The notes below the pieces were generated by a model. It was given only the letters and a program-made list of their open reading frames with translations, was not told the origin of the DNA and did not search any database. A DNA stretch of 40,905 nt from a virus. Positions 22,275 through 31,265 of the stretch are shown here, piece after piece. Numbering within the stretch: the stretch's first letter is position 1; every line of letters starts with the position of its first letter. The stretch covers positions 1-40,905 of the IMG/VR virus record IMGVR_UViG_3300017755_000017; one strand, 5' to 3'. The position numbers and the translations under genes were made by a program.

Positions 22275-22282
22275 ATATCTTT

Positions 22283-22588
22283 ATGGCAATTACAAAAAAA
22301 TCTTATGAAGATTTAAGACAGTATTGGGACTATCAAAGAAAAGTAGAATACAATAAAGAGATGGTACACTTTATGGCTGATAGATTTGAGGGTAGAGTGT
22401 ATAATGATTTTGGTATGGTACATATAGATGAGATGAAAAATGTTTTATGGACAAAAGTTGATCCTAAAGATTATGAAGAACCTAGAAAAGGTTATGTACC
22501 AGCAAATCCAAAGTTAAGATTTGAATGGGAAGGTGGGGCATATTTACCTCAACCAGCAATACCTCATTATGATGATGAAAAGCATTGA
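22283..22588 (+). CDS. Hypothetical protein upstream of uvsX
   Basis: A 101-residue protein starting MAITKKSYEDLRQYWDYQRK. It is charged, with an N-terminal helix pair and a C-terminal region rich in Pro, Tyr and Trp (LRFEWEGGAYLPQPAIPHYD). No membrane segment. It lies 8 bp after the CmoA-like gene, so it probably shares its transcript, and its last bases contain the -35 box of the uvsX promoter. I do not recognise a family, and no catalytic pattern is visible. Confidence 0.6.
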   Translation: MAITKKSYEDLRQYWDYQRKVEYNKEMVHFMADRFEGRVYNDFGMVHIDEMKNVLWTKVDPKDYEEPRKGYVPANPKLRFEWEGGAYLPQPAIPHYDDEKH

Positions 22589-22613
22589 CATTTTAAATAG
22601 AATGATATATAAT
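22585..22613 (+). promoter_or_regulatory. Consensus sigma70-type promoter for uvsX
   Basis: TTGACA at 22585-22590, a 17-bp spacer and TATAAT at 22608-22613; both boxes are perfect. TAGGAG and the uvsX ATG (22642) follow. The -35 overlaps the stop of the preceding gene. Confidence 0.85.
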
Positions 22614-22641
22614 AGAAACATAAATTTATAGGAGTTATGGA

Positions 22642-23658
22642 ATGAGTGATTTTTTAAAAGATATAATTAAAAACGTAGATAATGAATATGCCTCACTAGC
22701 AAGTGAAGGTATTGATGGCGCAGATGTAACAAGTTTTATAGACACAGGTTCTTATTCTTTTAATGCTCTTTTATCAGGTAGTATATATGGTGGTATGCCT
22801 GGAAATAAAATTACAGCAATCGCTGGTGAAGCAGCAACAGGTAAAACATTTTTTGCTTTAGGTATTTGTAAACATTTTTTAGATACCGATAAAGACGCTG
22901 GTGTAATTTACTTTGAATCAGAAAGTGCTATTTCAAAAGATATGATTGAAGGTCGTGGTGTAGATAGTAAAAGAATGGTCATAGTACCAGTTGCTACAGT
23001 ACAAGAGTTTAGAGCACAATCAATAAAAATTATAGACAAATATTTAGAACAACCAGAAGCAAATAGAAAACCTTTAATGTTTGTATTAGATAGTTTAGGT
23101 ATGTTATCTACTACAAAAGAGATGGAAGATACAGCTGCTGGTAAAGAAACAAGAGATATGACTAGATCACAAATAGTCAAATCTACATTTAGAGTTTTAA
23201 CATTGAAATTAGGTAAAGCAAATATACCTATGATAATGACTAACCATACTTATGATGTCATTGGTTCAATGTTTCCACAAAAAGAAATGGGTGGCGGCTC
23301 AGGTTTGAAATACGCTGCCTCATCTATCATCTATCTAAGCAAACGTAAAGAAAAAGACGGTACTGAGGTAGTTGGTAATATAATTCATTGTAAAAATTTT
23401 AAGTCAAGGTTGACAAAAGAAAACGCTATGATTGATGTAAGACTCACTTATGAAAAAGGTTTAGATAGACACTATGGTCTTTTAGAACTAGCAGAAGAAG
23501 CTGGTATCTTTAAGAAAGTATCTACTAGATACGAAACACCAGATGGTACGAAAGTCTTTGGTAAGTCTATCAATACAGAACCTAAAAAATATTTTACAAA
23601 GGAAGTATTAAAACAGATAGATGACCATGCTAAACAAAAATTTTCTTACGGAACATAG
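22642..23658 (+). CDS. uvsX: UvsX RecA-like recombinase
   Basis: Catalyses strand invasion for recombination-dependent replication and repair, with gp46/gp47 preparing the ends. The 338-residue protein has Walker A GEAATGKT (62-69), the FESESAIS catalytic-Glu region, Walker [12 protein letters not shown] and an L2-like [13 protein letters not shown] segment. Length is slightly below T4 UvsX (391). It has its own consensus promoter. The 3' end overlaps the next gene by 38 bp, one of the longer overlaps in the window. A UvsY gene is not visible nearby. Confidence 0.95.
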   Translation: MSDFLKDIIKNVDNEYASLASEGIDGADVTSFIDTGSYSFNALLSGSIYGGMPGNKITAIAGEAATGKTFFALGICKHFLDTDKDAGVIYFESESAISKDMIEGRGVDSKRMVIVPVATVQEFRAQSIKIIDKYLEQPEANRKPLMFVLDSLGMLSTTKEMEDTAAGKETRDMTRSQIVKSTFRVLTLKLGKANIPMIMTNHTYDVIGSMFPQKEMGGGSGLKYAASSIIYLSKRKEKDGTEVVGNIIHCKNFKSRLTKENAMIDVRLTYEKGLDRHYGLLELAEEAGIFKKVSTRYETPDGTKVFGKSINTEPKKYFTKEVLKQIDDHAKQKFSYGT

Positions 23659-24310
23659 AGAACATTTATTATTTTTTACACATTTAACAGAAAGACTTTA
23701 CGACTTTCCACTTAATGATGATTTAATAGATGCTTTACATACAGCAAGAAAAAATCTAAAATTAAAAGAAAACAAAACTTTTGATGATCCTAATTTTCAG
23801 TATGGTAATAAAACATTAGGTGGTTTCCAACCTTGTTTTCCAGTTGCCAATTTTACAGATATTACTAAAGAACACGCACCATATTTACAAGACAAACATT
23901 TTGAAGCTATAAAATCTTTTAAAAATAATATAATTATAGACACGGTAGATGATTATATTAACAGATATTATCCAAATACTCGTAATGAATTAACGTATGC
24001 TAATTGGGCTGTTATGTATGACAAAAATTCTTTTCAAAGAGTACATACACACGGTAGCAGTTTATTTACTTCTATTTTTTATGTTGATATGCCTAAAACA
24101 AAATATCCATATGAAGGACAGATAGAAATAACAGATGTAAGTAGCAACCACGATGGATTAACAACGAGAGTAGTAGAACCTATAAAAGGTTTAATGGTAA
24201 CTTTTCCAGGGAAGTATCCTCACTATACTTTACCTATACAAAGTGAGGGCGAAAGAATTGTAATAGTAAATGATGTTAGGTTAAAAAATAATGACACACC
24301 AGGAAAATAA
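23621..24310 (+). CDS. 2OG-Fe(II) oxygenase-like protein (TIGR02466 type)
   Basis: A 229-residue protein with [20 protein letters not shown] (His142, His144), [24 protein letters not shown] (His201) and ERIVIVND (Arg212), the same pattern as the protein at 12597 and typical of phage 2OG-FeII_Oxy_5 proteins. The iron triad would be H-x-H ... H rather than the classic H-x-D. ATGs at 23621 and 23627 both lie inside uvsX; the choice is open. It overlaps the next gene by 20 bp. Located between uvsX and gp41, where marine T4-like phages carry variable genes. Substrate unknown. Confidence 0.72.
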   Translation: MTMLNKNFLTEHREHLLFFTHLTERLYDFPLNDDLIDALHTARKNLKLKENKTFDDPNFQYGNKTLGGFQPCFPVANFTDITKEHAPYLQDKHFEAIKSFKNNIIIDTVDDYINRYYPNTRNELTYANWAVMYDKNSFQRVHTHGSSLFTSIFYVDMPKTKYPYEGQIEITDVSSNHDGLTTRVVEPIKGLMVTFPGKYPHYTLPIQSEGERIVIVNDVRLKNNDTPGK

Positions 24311-24584
24311 AAAATATATTTTTGTACAAAAAGAAGGTGCAGATTGGACAGGTATAAAATTAATAGATGAAAAATATAAAGGTGTTATATTTAAATATGG
24401 TAAGGTTGCATTTGCTAAAGATGAAAATCCAGATGGTACTTTACCTATGAAATTTGATTATGATATTTTACAAAACCCTAACCAAATAGATATTGACAAA
24501 AACGAATTTATAGATTATATTGGAGACATACTTTTAGAAGTTTTAGAAAAACAAATAAAGGAAGGCAAGGCAATCGTTGACTAG
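24291..24584 (+). CDS. Hypothetical protein before gp41
   Basis: A 97-residue protein starting [20 protein letters not shown]. Predicted beta-rich N-terminal half (IKLIDEKYKGVIFKYGKVAF) and an acidic helical C-terminus (EFIDYIGDILLEVLEKQIKE). No membrane segment or catalytic signature. It overlaps the oxygenase by 20 bp and the helicase by 8 bp, so it is cotranslated with gp41. Position next to the helicase would suit a small replication accessory protein, but I see no similarity to T4 gp59 or gp61. Confidence 0.6.
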   Translation: MTHQENKKYIFVQKEGADWTGIKLIDEKYKGVIFKYGKVAFAKDENPDGTLPMKFDYDILQNPNQIDIDKNEFIDYIGDILLEVLEKQIKEGKAIVD

Positions 24585-25947
24585 TGAAAGAATAGAAATA
24601 ACTATATTAAGAAATCTAATTTTTAATGAAGATTATACAAGAAAGGTTTTACCTTTTTTAAAAGAAATATATTTTTCTGATAGAAATGAACAGGTTTTAT
24701 ATAAACAGATAGAGTTATTTGTAAACGAATATAAAAATCTTCCAACAAAAGAAGCTCTATTAATAGAACTCAATCAAAGAAAAGATATAAACGAAGATGA
24801 GTTTAAAGCAGTAAAAGAATTGATGACAACACTTTCAACAGAAGATGTTGATGGACAGTGGTTGTTAGATACTACAGAAAAATTTTGTAAAGATAGAGCA
24901 GTACATAATGCTGTGTTAGATGGTATCAAAATTTTAGATAAGAAAGATAAAAAGAGAACACCAGAAGCAATACCAAGTATTCTTGCTGATGCATTGGCTG
25001 TTTCTTTTGACAATCATATTGGGCACGATTATTTAGAAGATGCAGAAAAACGATATGATTGGTACCATACAAAAGAGAAAAAGTATCAATTTGATTTGTC
25101 GTATATGAACAAGATTACTAAAGGTGGTGTACCAAGTAAAACTTTGAATATCGCTCTTGCTGGTACTGGTGTAGGTAAATCTTTGTTTATGTGCCATTGT
25201 GCTAGTAGTTTTTTGGCTCAAGGTCAAAATGTTTTGTACATTACTTTAGAAATGGCAGAAGAAAGAATTGCTGAAAGAATAGATGCTAATTTATTAGATG
25301 TAACTATTGATGATTTACACACAATGCCTAAACAATTATATGAAGATAAGATTGGTAAAATTAGGAATAAGACTTCAGGTAAATTAATTATAAAAGAATA
25401 TCCAACAGCATCTGCACACGCAGGTCATTTTAGAGCTTTGTTAAATGAATTGGCTTTAAAAAAATCTTATAGACCTGATGTTATATTCATAGACTATTTA
25501 AACATCTGTACAAGTAGTCGTTTCAAAGGTGGTAATATTAATTCATACACATTGATTAAATCTATTGCTGAAGAACTCAGAGGTCTTGCAGTAGAGTTTA
25601 ACTTGCCTATCTTTAGTGCAACACAAACAACAAGAACTGGTTTTGTAAGTACAGATATTGGTTTAGAAGATACATCAGAATCTTTTGGTTTACCAGCAAC
25701 TGCTGACTTTATGTTTGCTTTAATATCAAATGAAGAATTAGAATCATTAAATCAAATGAAAGTTAAACAGTTAAAGAATAGATACAATGACCCAGGTATC
25801 AATAGATCATTTATTATTGGTGTAGATAGAGCTAAAATGAAACTCTATGATGTAGAAAACTCAGCACAAAATATTGTACAGAGTAGTGATACTAAAAAAA
25901 GTGATCCTGATACGTCATATGAAAAGTTTTCGGATTTTAAATTATGA
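24577..25947 (+). CDS. 41: gp41-like replicative DNA helicase
   Basis: The hexameric 5'-3' helicase of the fork, DnaB family. The 456-residue protein has an N-terminal helical domain like DnaB/gp41, Walker A GTGVGKS at 196-202, a TLEMAEERIAERID H1a-type motif, Walker B VIFIDYLNIC and a FSATQTTRTG sensor segment. Length matches T4 gp41 (475). The start is a TTG at 24577 with GGAAGGCAAGG upstream; no ATG fits before the conserved N-terminus. The gp61 primase is not in the window. The stop overlaps the next gene by 4 bp. Confidence 0.94.
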   Translation: MTSERIEITILRNLIFNEDYTRKVLPFLKEIYFSDRNEQVLYKQIELFVNEYKNLPTKEALLIELNQRKDINEDEFKAVKELMTTLSTEDVDGQWLLDTTEKFCKDRAVHNAVLDGIKILDKKDKKRTPEAIPSILADALAVSFDNHIGHDYLEDAEKRYDWYHTKEKKYQFDLSYMNKITKGGVPSKTLNIALAGTGVGKSLFMCHCASSFLAQGQNVLYITLEMAEERIAERIDANLLDVTIDDLHTMPKQLYEDKIGKIRNKTSGKLIIKEYPTASAHAGHFRALLNELALKKSYRPDVIFIDYLNICTSSRFKGGNINSYTLIKSIAEELRGLAVEFNLPIFSATQTTRTGFVSTDIGLEDTSESFGLPATADFMFALISNEELESLNQMKVKQLKNRYNDPGINRSFIIGVDRAKMKLYDVENSAQNIVQSSDTKKSDPDTSYEKFSDFKL

Positions 25948-26510
25948 TTTATGATTTAAAACATTATGTTCAACATCAAAAAAGTTTTCTACCTAAAACC
26001 TTTTGTGATAAAGTGTTAGGTGAAATGAAATCTACAAAGTTTGAAGAACATACATTTTTTAATCCTAAAACAAATCAACATGCACCTATGAGTGGTAACC
26101 AAGAGTTATCAATGAGTTTTGATAATACACCATCAAAAAATGAATTAACAGATAGATTGTGGAATGCAATAAAAAATTATAAAGAGTTTATAAACATGCC
26201 TTGGTTTTCAAGTTGGCAAGGATACTCTGCTGTTAGATTTAATGAATACAAAGAAAATAAAAAGATGGCTTTACATTGCGACCATACTAAAGATTTGTTT
26301 GATGGTGAGAGAAAAGGAATACCAATATTAAGTGTGTTAGGTGTTTTAAATGATGATTATGAAGGTGGCGAATTTATAATGTTTGATGATTACGAAATAG
26401 AGTTTAAACAAGGTGATGTGGTAATATTTCCTTCTTTGTTTTTATATCCTCATAAAGTTGAACCAGTAACAAAAGGTACTAGATATTCATATATCAGTTG
26501 GGTATGGTAA
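25944..26510 (+). CDS. 2OG-Fe(II) oxygenase, prolyl-4-hydroxylase-like
   Basis: A 188-residue protein with a canonical triad: MALHCDHT gives H111-x-D113, FLYPHKVEPV gives H170, and KGTRYSYISWVW gives Arg180, with the P4H-type GVLNDDYEGGEFIMFDDY and GDVVIFPS strands between. The pattern is complete, so an active enzyme is likely. P4H-like proteins are frequent in marine T4-like phages, where the target (often thought to be protein) is unproven. It follows gp41 with a 4-bp overlap and ends 7 bp inside the next frame. Confidence 0.85.
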   Translation: MIYDLKHYVQHQKSFLPKTFCDKVLGEMKSTKFEEHTFFNPKTNQHAPMSGNQELSMSFDNTPSKNELTDRLWNAIKNYKEFINMPWFSSWQGYSAVRFNEYKENKKMALHCDHTKDLFDGERKGIPILSVLGVLNDDYEGGEFIMFDDYEIEFKQGDVVIFPSLFLYPHKVEPVTKGTRYSYISWVW

Positions 26511-26761
26511 AAAAGAAAAAACAAAAAGTAGTATTCCATAAAGGTGATAGAAGACCTAGCAAAGGTGTACAATTAAACTACTCAAAAGAGATGTTAAAAA
26601 AGGGTAGAAAGATATTGTGGTGCGTTAGAGAACAACCTAGTAATAAAATTGTGGCAAAATATTTTTTTGAAGAAGACGCTGATAAACTAGTTAAATATCA
26701 AAATAAAAATCAAGTCTTTGCTAACAACGGCGGAATACCTTCCTTTTTATACAAAGTCTAA
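26504..26761 (+). CDS. Small basic hypothetical protein
   Basis: An 85-residue lysine-rich protein starting MVKKKKQKVVFHKGDRRPSK. I prefer the ATG at 26504 to the in-frame TTG at 26498; both overlap the preceding stop. The segment GRKILWCVREQPSNKIVAKY followed by FFEEDADKLVKYQNK looks like a small alpha/beta unit; the basic N-terminus may bind nucleic acid. Last gene of the replication arm before the late region. No family recognised. Confidence 0.55.
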   Translation: MVKKKKQKVVFHKGDRRPSKGVQLNYSKEMLKKGRKILWCVREQPSNKIVAKYFFEEDADKLVKYQNKNQVFANNGGIPSFLYKV

Positions 26762-26771
26762 TAAAAACATT

Positions 26772-26779
26772 TATAAATA
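26772..26779 (+). promoter_or_regulatory. T4-type late promoter
   Basis: TATAAATA, exact T4 late consensus, in the 86-bp gap before the ligase-like gene and 22 bp upstream of a sigma70 -35 box. The following operon could thus be expressed both early and late. Confidence 0.65.
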
Positions 26780-26801
26780 GTTAAGATATTTGATTTTTTA
26801 C

Positions 26802-26830
26802 TTGACTATGGGCAATTATTTTGGTATAAT
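26802..26830 (+). promoter_or_regulatory. Sigma70-type promoter for the nucleotidyltransferase cassette
   Basis: TTGACT at 26802-26807, a 17-bp spacer and TATAAT at 26825-26830, followed by a strong SD GGAGAGGG just before the ATG at 26848. It is the last sigma70-like promoter I find in the window. Confidence 0.82.
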
Positions 26831-26847
26831 GGAACAATTGGAGAGGG

Positions 26848-28068
26848 ATGTTTAGTTTTAAAGGATTTATAACAAAAGGTACGAATACACACCTAGAACA
26901 TTTAGAAGATGACATTATTAATAATGGTACTAGAGGTGGCAGAAACGCTGTTAACTTTTTAAAATCATTAAAGAAAATGTTATCTAGTAATGTAGGCGGC
27001 AAGCTTAATGTTACAGTTAAATGGGATGGTGCGCCTGCTATTATCTGTGGTAAAAATCCAGAGAACGGAAAATTCTTTGTAGGTACAAAATCAATATTTA
27101 ATAAAAATCCAAAAATCAATTATTCAACTGGTGACATTAGAAAAAATCACTCTGGTGATTTGGCTAACAAGCTTTCTATATGTTTAAGAGAATTATCAAA
27201 ATTAAGAATGAACACCATACTACAAGGTGATTTATTATTTACATCAAAAGATTTAAAAAGAACAAGTATAGATGGTGAGGATATGTTTACTTTCACACCA
27301 AATACTATTACATATGCAGTACCAACAAATAGTGGTCTAGGTAAAAAGATTGCTAGAGCAAGATTAGGTATTGTTTTCCACACAATGTATTCTGGTAAAG
27401 ATATGAAAAGTTTAAATGCTACTTTTGGTAGATTTACAGGTTTACCTAGAACTAGCTCTATCTTTATTACAGATGCAACATACAAAGATTCATCTGGTAG
27501 TGTTACTTTCAATAGAGCAGAATCAGCTCAAGTAGATAGTATGATAAGAATGGCAGAAGGTTCACTATCAAAAGCAAAACCAGTGTTAGATAAATTTAAT
27601 ACTAACGATGCTTTATCCGTAGGTTATAGATTAAAAACTTTCTTTAATTATTATATAAAAAATACTCAAGGCGATATGGGTAGAGTAAAAGATATGATTA
27701 ATCAATTTGAAACCTATTATGAAAATATGTTAAAAGCAGAAATAGATAAAGTTAGTAGAGAACAAACTAAAGATAAGTACAGAACATTTTTAAAAAATGG
27801 ACAAGACTTTATAAACAAACATAGACAATCTATTTACTTTGCCGTAGCAAGTTATATTACTTTACAAAAAGCTAAAAATTTTTTAATTAGAAAACTAAAT
27901 CAAATACAAAGTGTTGGACATTTTATAAGAACAGCTGATGGTTACAGAGTAACAGCGCCAGAGGGTTATGTGGCTGTAGATAGAGTTGCTGGTGCAGTAA
28001 AACTTGTAGATAGATTAGAATTTAGTAGAGCAAACTTTACAATAGCTAAAGATTGGGTAAAAGGATAA
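26848..28068 (+). CDS. Ligase/nucleotidyltransferase-like phage protein (DUF6267-like)
   Basis: A 406-residue protein. Its N-terminal half has VKWDGAPAIICG with K58-x-D60-G61, the KxDG motif I of the covalent nucleotidyltransferase superfamily (DNA/RNA ligases, capping enzymes). FFVGTKSIFNK follows, and then LQGDLLFTSKDLK, which resembles the later acidic motifs. The C-terminal half is helical (about 250-360). Marine T4-like phages carry homologues of unknown function. It starts a three-gene run with a kinase-like and a polymerase-beta-like/HIGH-type transferase gene, which supports a role in joining or end-modification of nucleic acid. A structural role cannot be excluded, since the opening MFSFKGFITKG resembles the N-terminal tags of head proteins. 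Confidence 0.6.
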   Translation: MFSFKGFITKGTNTHLEHLEDDIINNGTRGGRNAVNFLKSLKKMLSSNVGGKLNVTVKWDGAPAIICGKNPENGKFFVGTKSIFNKNPKINYSTGDIRKNHSGDLANKLSICLRELSKLRMNTILQGDLLFTSKDLKRTSIDGEDMFTFTPNTITYAVPTNSGLGKKIARARLGIVFHTMYSGKDMKSLNATFGRFTGLPRTSSIFITDATYKDSSGSVTFNRAESAQVDSMIRMAEGSLSKAKPVLDKFNTNDALSVGYRLKTFFNYYIKNTQGDMGRVKDMINQFETYYENMLKAEIDKVSREQTKDKYRTFLKNGQDFINKHRQSIYFAVASYITLQKAKNFLIRKLNQIQSVGHFIRTADGYRVTAPEGYVAVDRVAGAVKLVDRLEFSRANFTIAKDWVKG

Positions 28069-28751
28069 TGAAAAAATTTAGTAACATATTAATAAATGAA
28101 GGCCTTTACGATCCAGGTATATTCAAAGTATTCTTTTTAGCTGGTGGTCCAGGCTCAGGTAAAACTTTTGTTACTGCAGGTGCATTTGCTGGCACTGGAT
28201 TAAAGTTAGTAAACTCTGATAGATTTTTAGAAAGTGGTTTAAGAAAAGCTAACTTGTCTTTATCAATGCCAGATGAAGAAGAATATTTTAGAAATATTAT
28301 AAGAACACAAGCTAAAGCAAAAACTGAAAAACAATTAGACTTATACTTAAAAGGTAGATTAGGAATAGTTGTTGATGGTACAGCTAGAAATTTACAACTT
28401 ATACAAAGTCAATATAATAATTTCAAAGCTTTAGGTTATGATTGTTATATGGTATTTGTTAATACAAGTTTAGATGTGGCATTAGAAAGAAATGCTAAGA
28501 GAGAAAGAACTGTACCAGAATATATTACAAAAAAAAGTTGGGAAACTGTACAAGCTAATATAGGAAAATTACAAAACGTCTTTGGTTTAAGTAATTTTTT
28601 TATAGTAGATAATAATAGAAGTGAACAAGAATTAATATCACAAACATTAAGTAGAGTTGGTTCTATTGTTAGAAGATTGTTAAATACTCCAATAAGAAGT
28701 TACATAGCCAAAAGATGGATGGCTAAAGAAAGAGCAGCTAAAAGAAGATGA
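28068..28751 (+). CDS. P-loop kinase-like protein (polynucleotide kinase / zeta-toxin type)
   Basis: A 227-residue protein. VFFLAGGPGSGKTFVTAGAF carries Walker A GGPGSGKT at 26-33. LKLVNSDRFLESGL supplies an acceptor-site Asp, GIVVDGTARNLQLIQSQYN a Walker-B-like strand, and LERNAKRERTVP an arginine-rich lid. This is the layout of polynucleotide kinase and zeta-toxin families. The ATG at 28068 overlaps the previous stop by one base and has AAAGG upstream; the frame's upstream ATG (28053) is inside the preceding gene. The N-terminus reads MKKFSNILINE|G, with an I-x-E site like those of the prohead protease. Likely partner of the flanking ligase-like and transferase genes. Confidence 0.75.
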   Translation: MKKFSNILINEGLYDPGIFKVFFLAGGPGSGKTFVTAGAFAGTGLKLVNSDRFLESGLRKANLSLSMPDEEEYFRNIIRTQAKAKTEKQLDLYLKGRLGIVVDGTARNLQLIQSQYNNFKALGYDCYMVFVNTSLDVALERNAKRERTVPEYITKKSWETVQANIGKLQNVFGLSNFFIVDNNRSEQELISQTLSRVGSIVRRLLNTPIRSYIAKRWMAKERAAKRR

Positions 28752-31258
28752 TAAAAGAAAGTATTATAGACATACCTAGAAGAATATATGCAACAGGTGT
28801 ATTTGATGATGCAGAAACATCAAATCCAAAATTAAAACCTGTTGTTCTTAAAATGATAAAAGATCAAATTAAAGAATTTGAGAAGTACCATCCTGTAAGC
28901 AAATATTCATTAATTGGTTCTATACTTACAAAAAGATATAGAAACGATGCAGATTTGGACATTAACGTATTGTTTGATGTACCAGAAAAAGATAGAGAGT
29001 CAGCTAGAATAGCATTAGCTAAAAATTTAAGAAGTATAAACGGAAAACTTATACCAGGAACAAAACACCCTATAAACTATTATGTTATAACTGATCCAAA
29101 TTTAAAAGATAAGAATGATGCTATGGCAGATGCTATCTTTGATGTAGAAGCAAATAAATTTATAAGAAGACCTAAAGAACAATCATTTGATTCAGAAAAA
29201 TATACGGCAGAGTTTCAAAAAAAAGTATCTGAAATAGATGTTGTAAAAGGTGAACTAAAAAGAGATATAATAGATTATGAAGAATTAAGAGAATTACAAC
29301 CAGATGATATATTAGATTTACAAAATAATATTAATTCTAAATTAGAGGAAATAGAAGATAGTATTAAAACATTAATTGACATAGGTGACAAAGTTATTAA
29401 AGATAGACAAGATGCATTTAATAACGATATGGGTCCAGAAGAAATTAGAATGTTTGGTCAAAAACATAAACTACCTAAAAATGTTATTTACAAAATGTTA
29501 GAAAAATACCATTACTTAAAATTTTATAAAAAATGTAAAGATATATTAGACGATGGTAAAGTAACCGATGCTGAAATAGATGATTTAAAAAATGAATCAA
29601 TAGCTAGTAAGTTTGATACATTAATTAGAAAGACTATTAAAGCGCCTAGAATTAAAAAAGGTTTACAATTATATTTAAAATATCTACAACAAGGTGTAAC
29701 AGATGCTAAAAACAAAGCAGCTCAACATATGGGATTAGGTTATAGAGAATTTGGTCTCGCTGTTAGAGATGCTGGTTTACCAGAAGAAGTAGAACTACAA
29801 GAATTTAGAGAAGGTAAAAGAATGGCATTTACATTTGGTAGATTTAATCCACCAACAATTGGCCATCAAAAATTAATTCAAAAAGTATTGGCTCAAAGAG
29901 CAAACGATCATAGAATTTATTTAAGTAGGTCACAGGATAAGAAAAAGAATCCATTAGAACCACGTTATAAGTTAACAGTTATGAAACAAATGTTTCCACA
30001 ATACAGTAGAAAAATTGAAATCATACCTACTAATATGGTTATGGATTTAGCATCAAAATTATTTAAACAAGGTTATGAAAATATAACAATGGTTGTTGGA
30101 AGTGATAGAGTACGAGAATTTTCAACAATACTTAAAAAATATAATGGTATAAAAAGTAGGCATGGTTATTATCTATTTGGTGATATAGATGTTGTATCTG
30201 CAGGTGATAGAGACCCTGACGCAGATGGAGCAGTGGGTATGTCAGCAAGTAAAATGAGAGATGCCGCAGCAAAAGGCGATAAAGAATCTTTCAAAAAAGG
30301 TTTGCCAGGTAATTATAGAGGCATAGCAGATGTAGAAAGATTAATGTCAAATGTTAGAGTAGGTATGGGATTACCTAGTATGATTAAATCAGAAAAGATT
30401 TATGAAGAACAAGGAGAAAAAGTTATGACATTAAAAGAATTTGAACAACAACAAGTAAGAGATTTATATATTAGAGAACAAATTTTTAACGTAAATGAAA
30501 AAGCGTTTAATAAAAAAACAGAAGTTACAGGTAAAGTAGTTAGACGAGGAACAAATTACATAGTCATAGAAGACGATCAAAGTAACTTACATAAATCTTG
30601 GATATGGGATTGTCTTCCTATATCAGCAGACAAAGAGGCAGCAGTGAGAGAACACGATTTAGACATAGACTATGGATTTAAAGCTGTATCAGAAATATCT
30701 GAAATGGATAAATCACCACAAGACAAAACAGTGGGTAAAAAATCAGGTACACAACCTAAAAAATATTACAAGGACCTATCAAAAGGGGAAAAAGAAAAAC
30801 GTGCAGACTTCTTTAAAAAACAAAAATATAAAAAGAGTGATGACGAAGACGATTACAAATCTGCCCCAGGTGATAAAGGTGCCAAAACTAAACCATCTAA
30901 ACACACACAAAAATACAAAAAGATGTTTGGTGAATTAAAGAAAGAATTAGTCAATATGACAAACAAAGAAGCTTACGAGATTGGTGCAGATTATGCCAAT
31001 CACACAAAAGATATTACACCTGGTGAGAAACCAGATGCACCACCAGTAGATGCCAAATTGAGAGGGTATCCTAAAGATCATAAGAAACCCCATCCTGGGC
31101 CTGCTGATGAAAAAATAACCAAAGAAGATATAGATAGTTGGTCAACTTCAAGTGAAACAATAGATAAATATAAGGAAAGGTACGGCGATGATTGGAAGTC
31201 TAAGGTTGACGAAGACAAGATAAAAATGTTGTCGTTTAAAGATTATGTTAAGTTTTAG
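28748..31258 (+). CDS. Bifunctional nucleotidyltransferase: polymerase-beta-like plus HIGH-type cytidylyltransferase-like, with long tail
   Basis: An 836-residue multidomain protein. Residues about 50-110 hold SLIGSILTKRY and NDADLDINVLF, the GS ... DxD (D69, D71) of the polymerase-beta nucleotidyltransferase fold. Residues about 359-520 form a cytidylyltransferase/NMNAT-like domain with MAFTFGRFNPPTIGHQKLI (TIGH at 370-373) and MSASKMRDAA as the second nucleotide-binding motif. After about residue 555 comes a charged, Lys/Asp-rich tail. An in-frame ATG at 30425 has AAGGAG (30411-30416) 8 bp upstream, so the tail (277 residues, starting MTLKEFEQQQ) could also be made separately. It ends with MLSFKDYVKF, nearly repeated at the start of the next gene. 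The overall role is unknown. Confidence 0.75.
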   Translation: MIKESIIDIPRRIYATGVFDDAETSNPKLKPVVLKMIKDQIKEFEKYHPVSKYSLIGSILTKRYRNDADLDINVLFDVPEKDRESARIALAKNLRSINGKLIPGTKHPINYYVITDPNLKDKNDAMADAIFDVEANKFIRRPKEQSFDSEKYTAEFQKKVSEIDVVKGELKRDIIDYEELRELQPDDILDLQNNINSKLEEIEDSIKTLIDIGDKVIKDRQDAFNNDMGPEEIRMFGQKHKLPKNVIYKMLEKYHYLKFYKKCKDILDDGKVTDAEIDDLKNESIASKFDTLIRKTIKAPRIKKGLQLYLKYLQQGVTDAKNKAAQHMGLGYREFGLAVRDAGLPEEVELQEFREGKRMAFTFGRFNPPTIGHQKLIQKVLAQRANDHRIYLSRSQDKKKNPLEPRYKLTVMKQMFPQYSRKIEIIPTNMVMDLASKLFKQGYENITMVVGSDRVREFSTILKKYNGIKSRHGYYLFGDIDVVSAGDRDPDADGAVGMSASKMRDAAAKGDKESFKKGLPGNYRGIADVERLMSNVRVGMGLPSMIKSEKIYEEQGEKVMTLKEFEQQQVRDLYIREQIFNVNEKAFNKKTEVTGKVVRRGTNYIVIEDDQSNLHKSWIWDCLPISADKEAAVREHDLDIDYGFKAVSEISEMDKSPQDKTVGKKSGTQPKKYYKDLSKGEKEKRADFFKKQKYKKSDDEDDYKSAPGDKGAKTKPSKHTQKYKKMFGELKKELVNMTNKEAYEIGADYANHTKDITPGEKPDAPPVDAKLRGYPKDHKKPHPGPADEKITKEDIDSWSTSSETIDKYKERYGDDWKSKVDEDKIKMLSFKDYVKF

Positions 31259-31265
31259 AGATTAT
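31226..31265 (+). repeat. Near-repeat encoding MLSFKDY / MLSFRDY across a gene junction
   Basis: Two 21-bp copies (31226-31246 and 31245-31265, 16 of 21 bases equal) lie 19 bp apart, in different frames. The first ends the 28748 protein (MLSFKDYVKF); the second begins the next gene (MLSFRDYKEK) and supplies its ATG. Confidence 0.6.

Noticed and set aside
22270-22277. AATAAATA resembling a late promoter before 22283
   Set aside because: It is formed by the stop codon of the previous gene and lies 5 bp before the next ATG, too close for a normal late leader in an early region.
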